From assembly GCA_027943245.1 (NCBI GenBank), contig JANDJZ010001298.1, forward strand, positions 1 through 32,304: 32,304 bases of DNA, given 5' to 3'. A program made the translations under genes and the position numbers. Under the pieces are notes generated by a model. It had not been told where the DNA came from. It was given only the letters and a program-made list of their open reading frames with translations, and made no database searches. Below, in pieces: positions 31,868-32,304 of the stretch. The number at the start of each line of letters is the position of its first letter. Positions within the stretch are counted from its first letter, which is position 1. This stretch comes from Acanthamoeba sp. SK_2022b (Eukaryota > Discosea > Longamoebia > Acanthamoebidae).

Positions 31868-32304
31868 GTTGGGCACTGTGTGGTTGTTGGGCGGAGCCAC
31901 GAACAAGAGTAAGAAAAGGGAAATGCAAAAAGAAAATGAACTTGCAAATAAGGAAGCGTCCTTTTCGCGGGCACGGTTAACAAAGGCTCGGAGCAGGAGG
32001 ATTGCGATGGGTGAGCAGGGGGTGACAGTAGTCCTCTTTCTAGTCACACTGCTATCGTTCTGCCTCTTTGTTTCTTCGATTCGCACTAGAACATCACCTT
32101 TGACGGATCCGGAGATGAGGCTGCCCCACGTACTGCACAGTCTCCGGCTTCTGCGCCTCCGGCGATGGATGTCTCCATTCACGCTGCCCTATGCCCTTTA
32201 ATGCTGCATACAGACACCTCTTCTATGTATCGAACGCTACATACCAAGTTAACACTTAATACGTGGTGTGGCAGGTGGCCCGGCAAGTAGCCAAGGATGG
32301 CACG
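31868..32304. promoter_or_regulatory. upstream region of the F-box/kelch gene
   Basis: This region should hold the promoter of the minus-strand F-box gene. The minus-strand frame stays open upstream of 31867 to about 32182 but has no ATG, and its composition looks non-coding. Beyond 32202 nothing recognisable is seen. Confidence 0.45.
32007..32201 (+). CDS. small divergent open frame with a hydrophobic N-terminus, doubtful
   Basis: The ATG at 32007 opens 64 codons. Residues about 6-22 (VTVVLFLVTLLSFCLFV) are strongly hydrophobic, like a signal peptide or membrane anchor, and are followed by a basic tail. No homology is recognised. It could be the first exon of a divergent gene leaving the window, or chance. 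Confidence 0.25.
   Translation: MGEQGVTVVLFLVTLLSFCLFVSSIRTRTSPLTDPEMRLPHVLHSLRLLRLRRWMSPFTLPYAL

Overview
The window looks like nuclear DNA of an Acanthamoeba-type amoeba (A. castellanii-like). This is inferred from GC-rich coding exons, dense short GT-AG introns that are either AT-rich or filled with microsatellites, tight gene packing on both strands, and the mix of protein families. There are no bacterial operons, no Shine-Dalgarno sites, no CRISPR array, and no rRNA or tRNA gene that I can recognise. Every large gene is split, so exon boundaries below were placed by hand from GT/AG sites and reading-frame continuity.

Layout, left to right. (1) 3-74 may be the last exon of a plus-strand gene. 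(2) 738-5656 (+) is a leucine-rich-repeat protein with a disordered Ser-rich N-terminus, SDS22-like repeats ending in an LRRcap, a Lys-rich linker, a poly-Gln tract and a long helical C-terminal half. (3) About 5796-8243 (-) is a DEP-domain protein whose remainder I do not recognise. (4) 8812-10744 (-) is a type II membrane O-fucosyltransferase-like enzyme in five exons. A partial degenerate copy of its 3' end lies just downstream. (5) 10932-13089 (-) is a stand-alone molybdopterin molybdenumtransferase (MoeA/gephyrin E-domain type). (6) 13204-20875 (+) is the cytoplasmic exosome helicase SKI2 in about 31 exons, divergent from (5) across about 114 bp. (7) 21567-29804 (+) is a very large protein of about 1,900 residues. 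Its order is Schlafen-type AlbA_2 domain, NB-ARC (STAND) NTPase, kinesin-light-chain-type TPR array, charged coil, C-terminal membrane anchor. (8) 29998-31867 (-) is an F-box/kelch-repeat protein, probably an SCF ubiquitin-ligase receptor.

The most interesting object is (7). It has the logic of an NLR/STAND immune sensor, with a TPR sensor and an NB-ARC switch, but its N-terminal putative effector is a Schlafen-like domain that keeps the acidic residues expected of a Schlafen RNase, and the whole protein appears tail-anchored. It follows an RNA-decay helicase (SKI2, superkiller) in tandem. A joint role is only a hypothesis, because neighbouring genes in protists are not generally functionally linked.

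A second theme is the intron repeats. More than fifteen CA/GT, TTG, GGT, hexanucleotide and pentanucleotide arrays sit inside introns of genes (2), (4), (6), (7) and (8), sometimes directly providing the sequence next to the 3' splice site.
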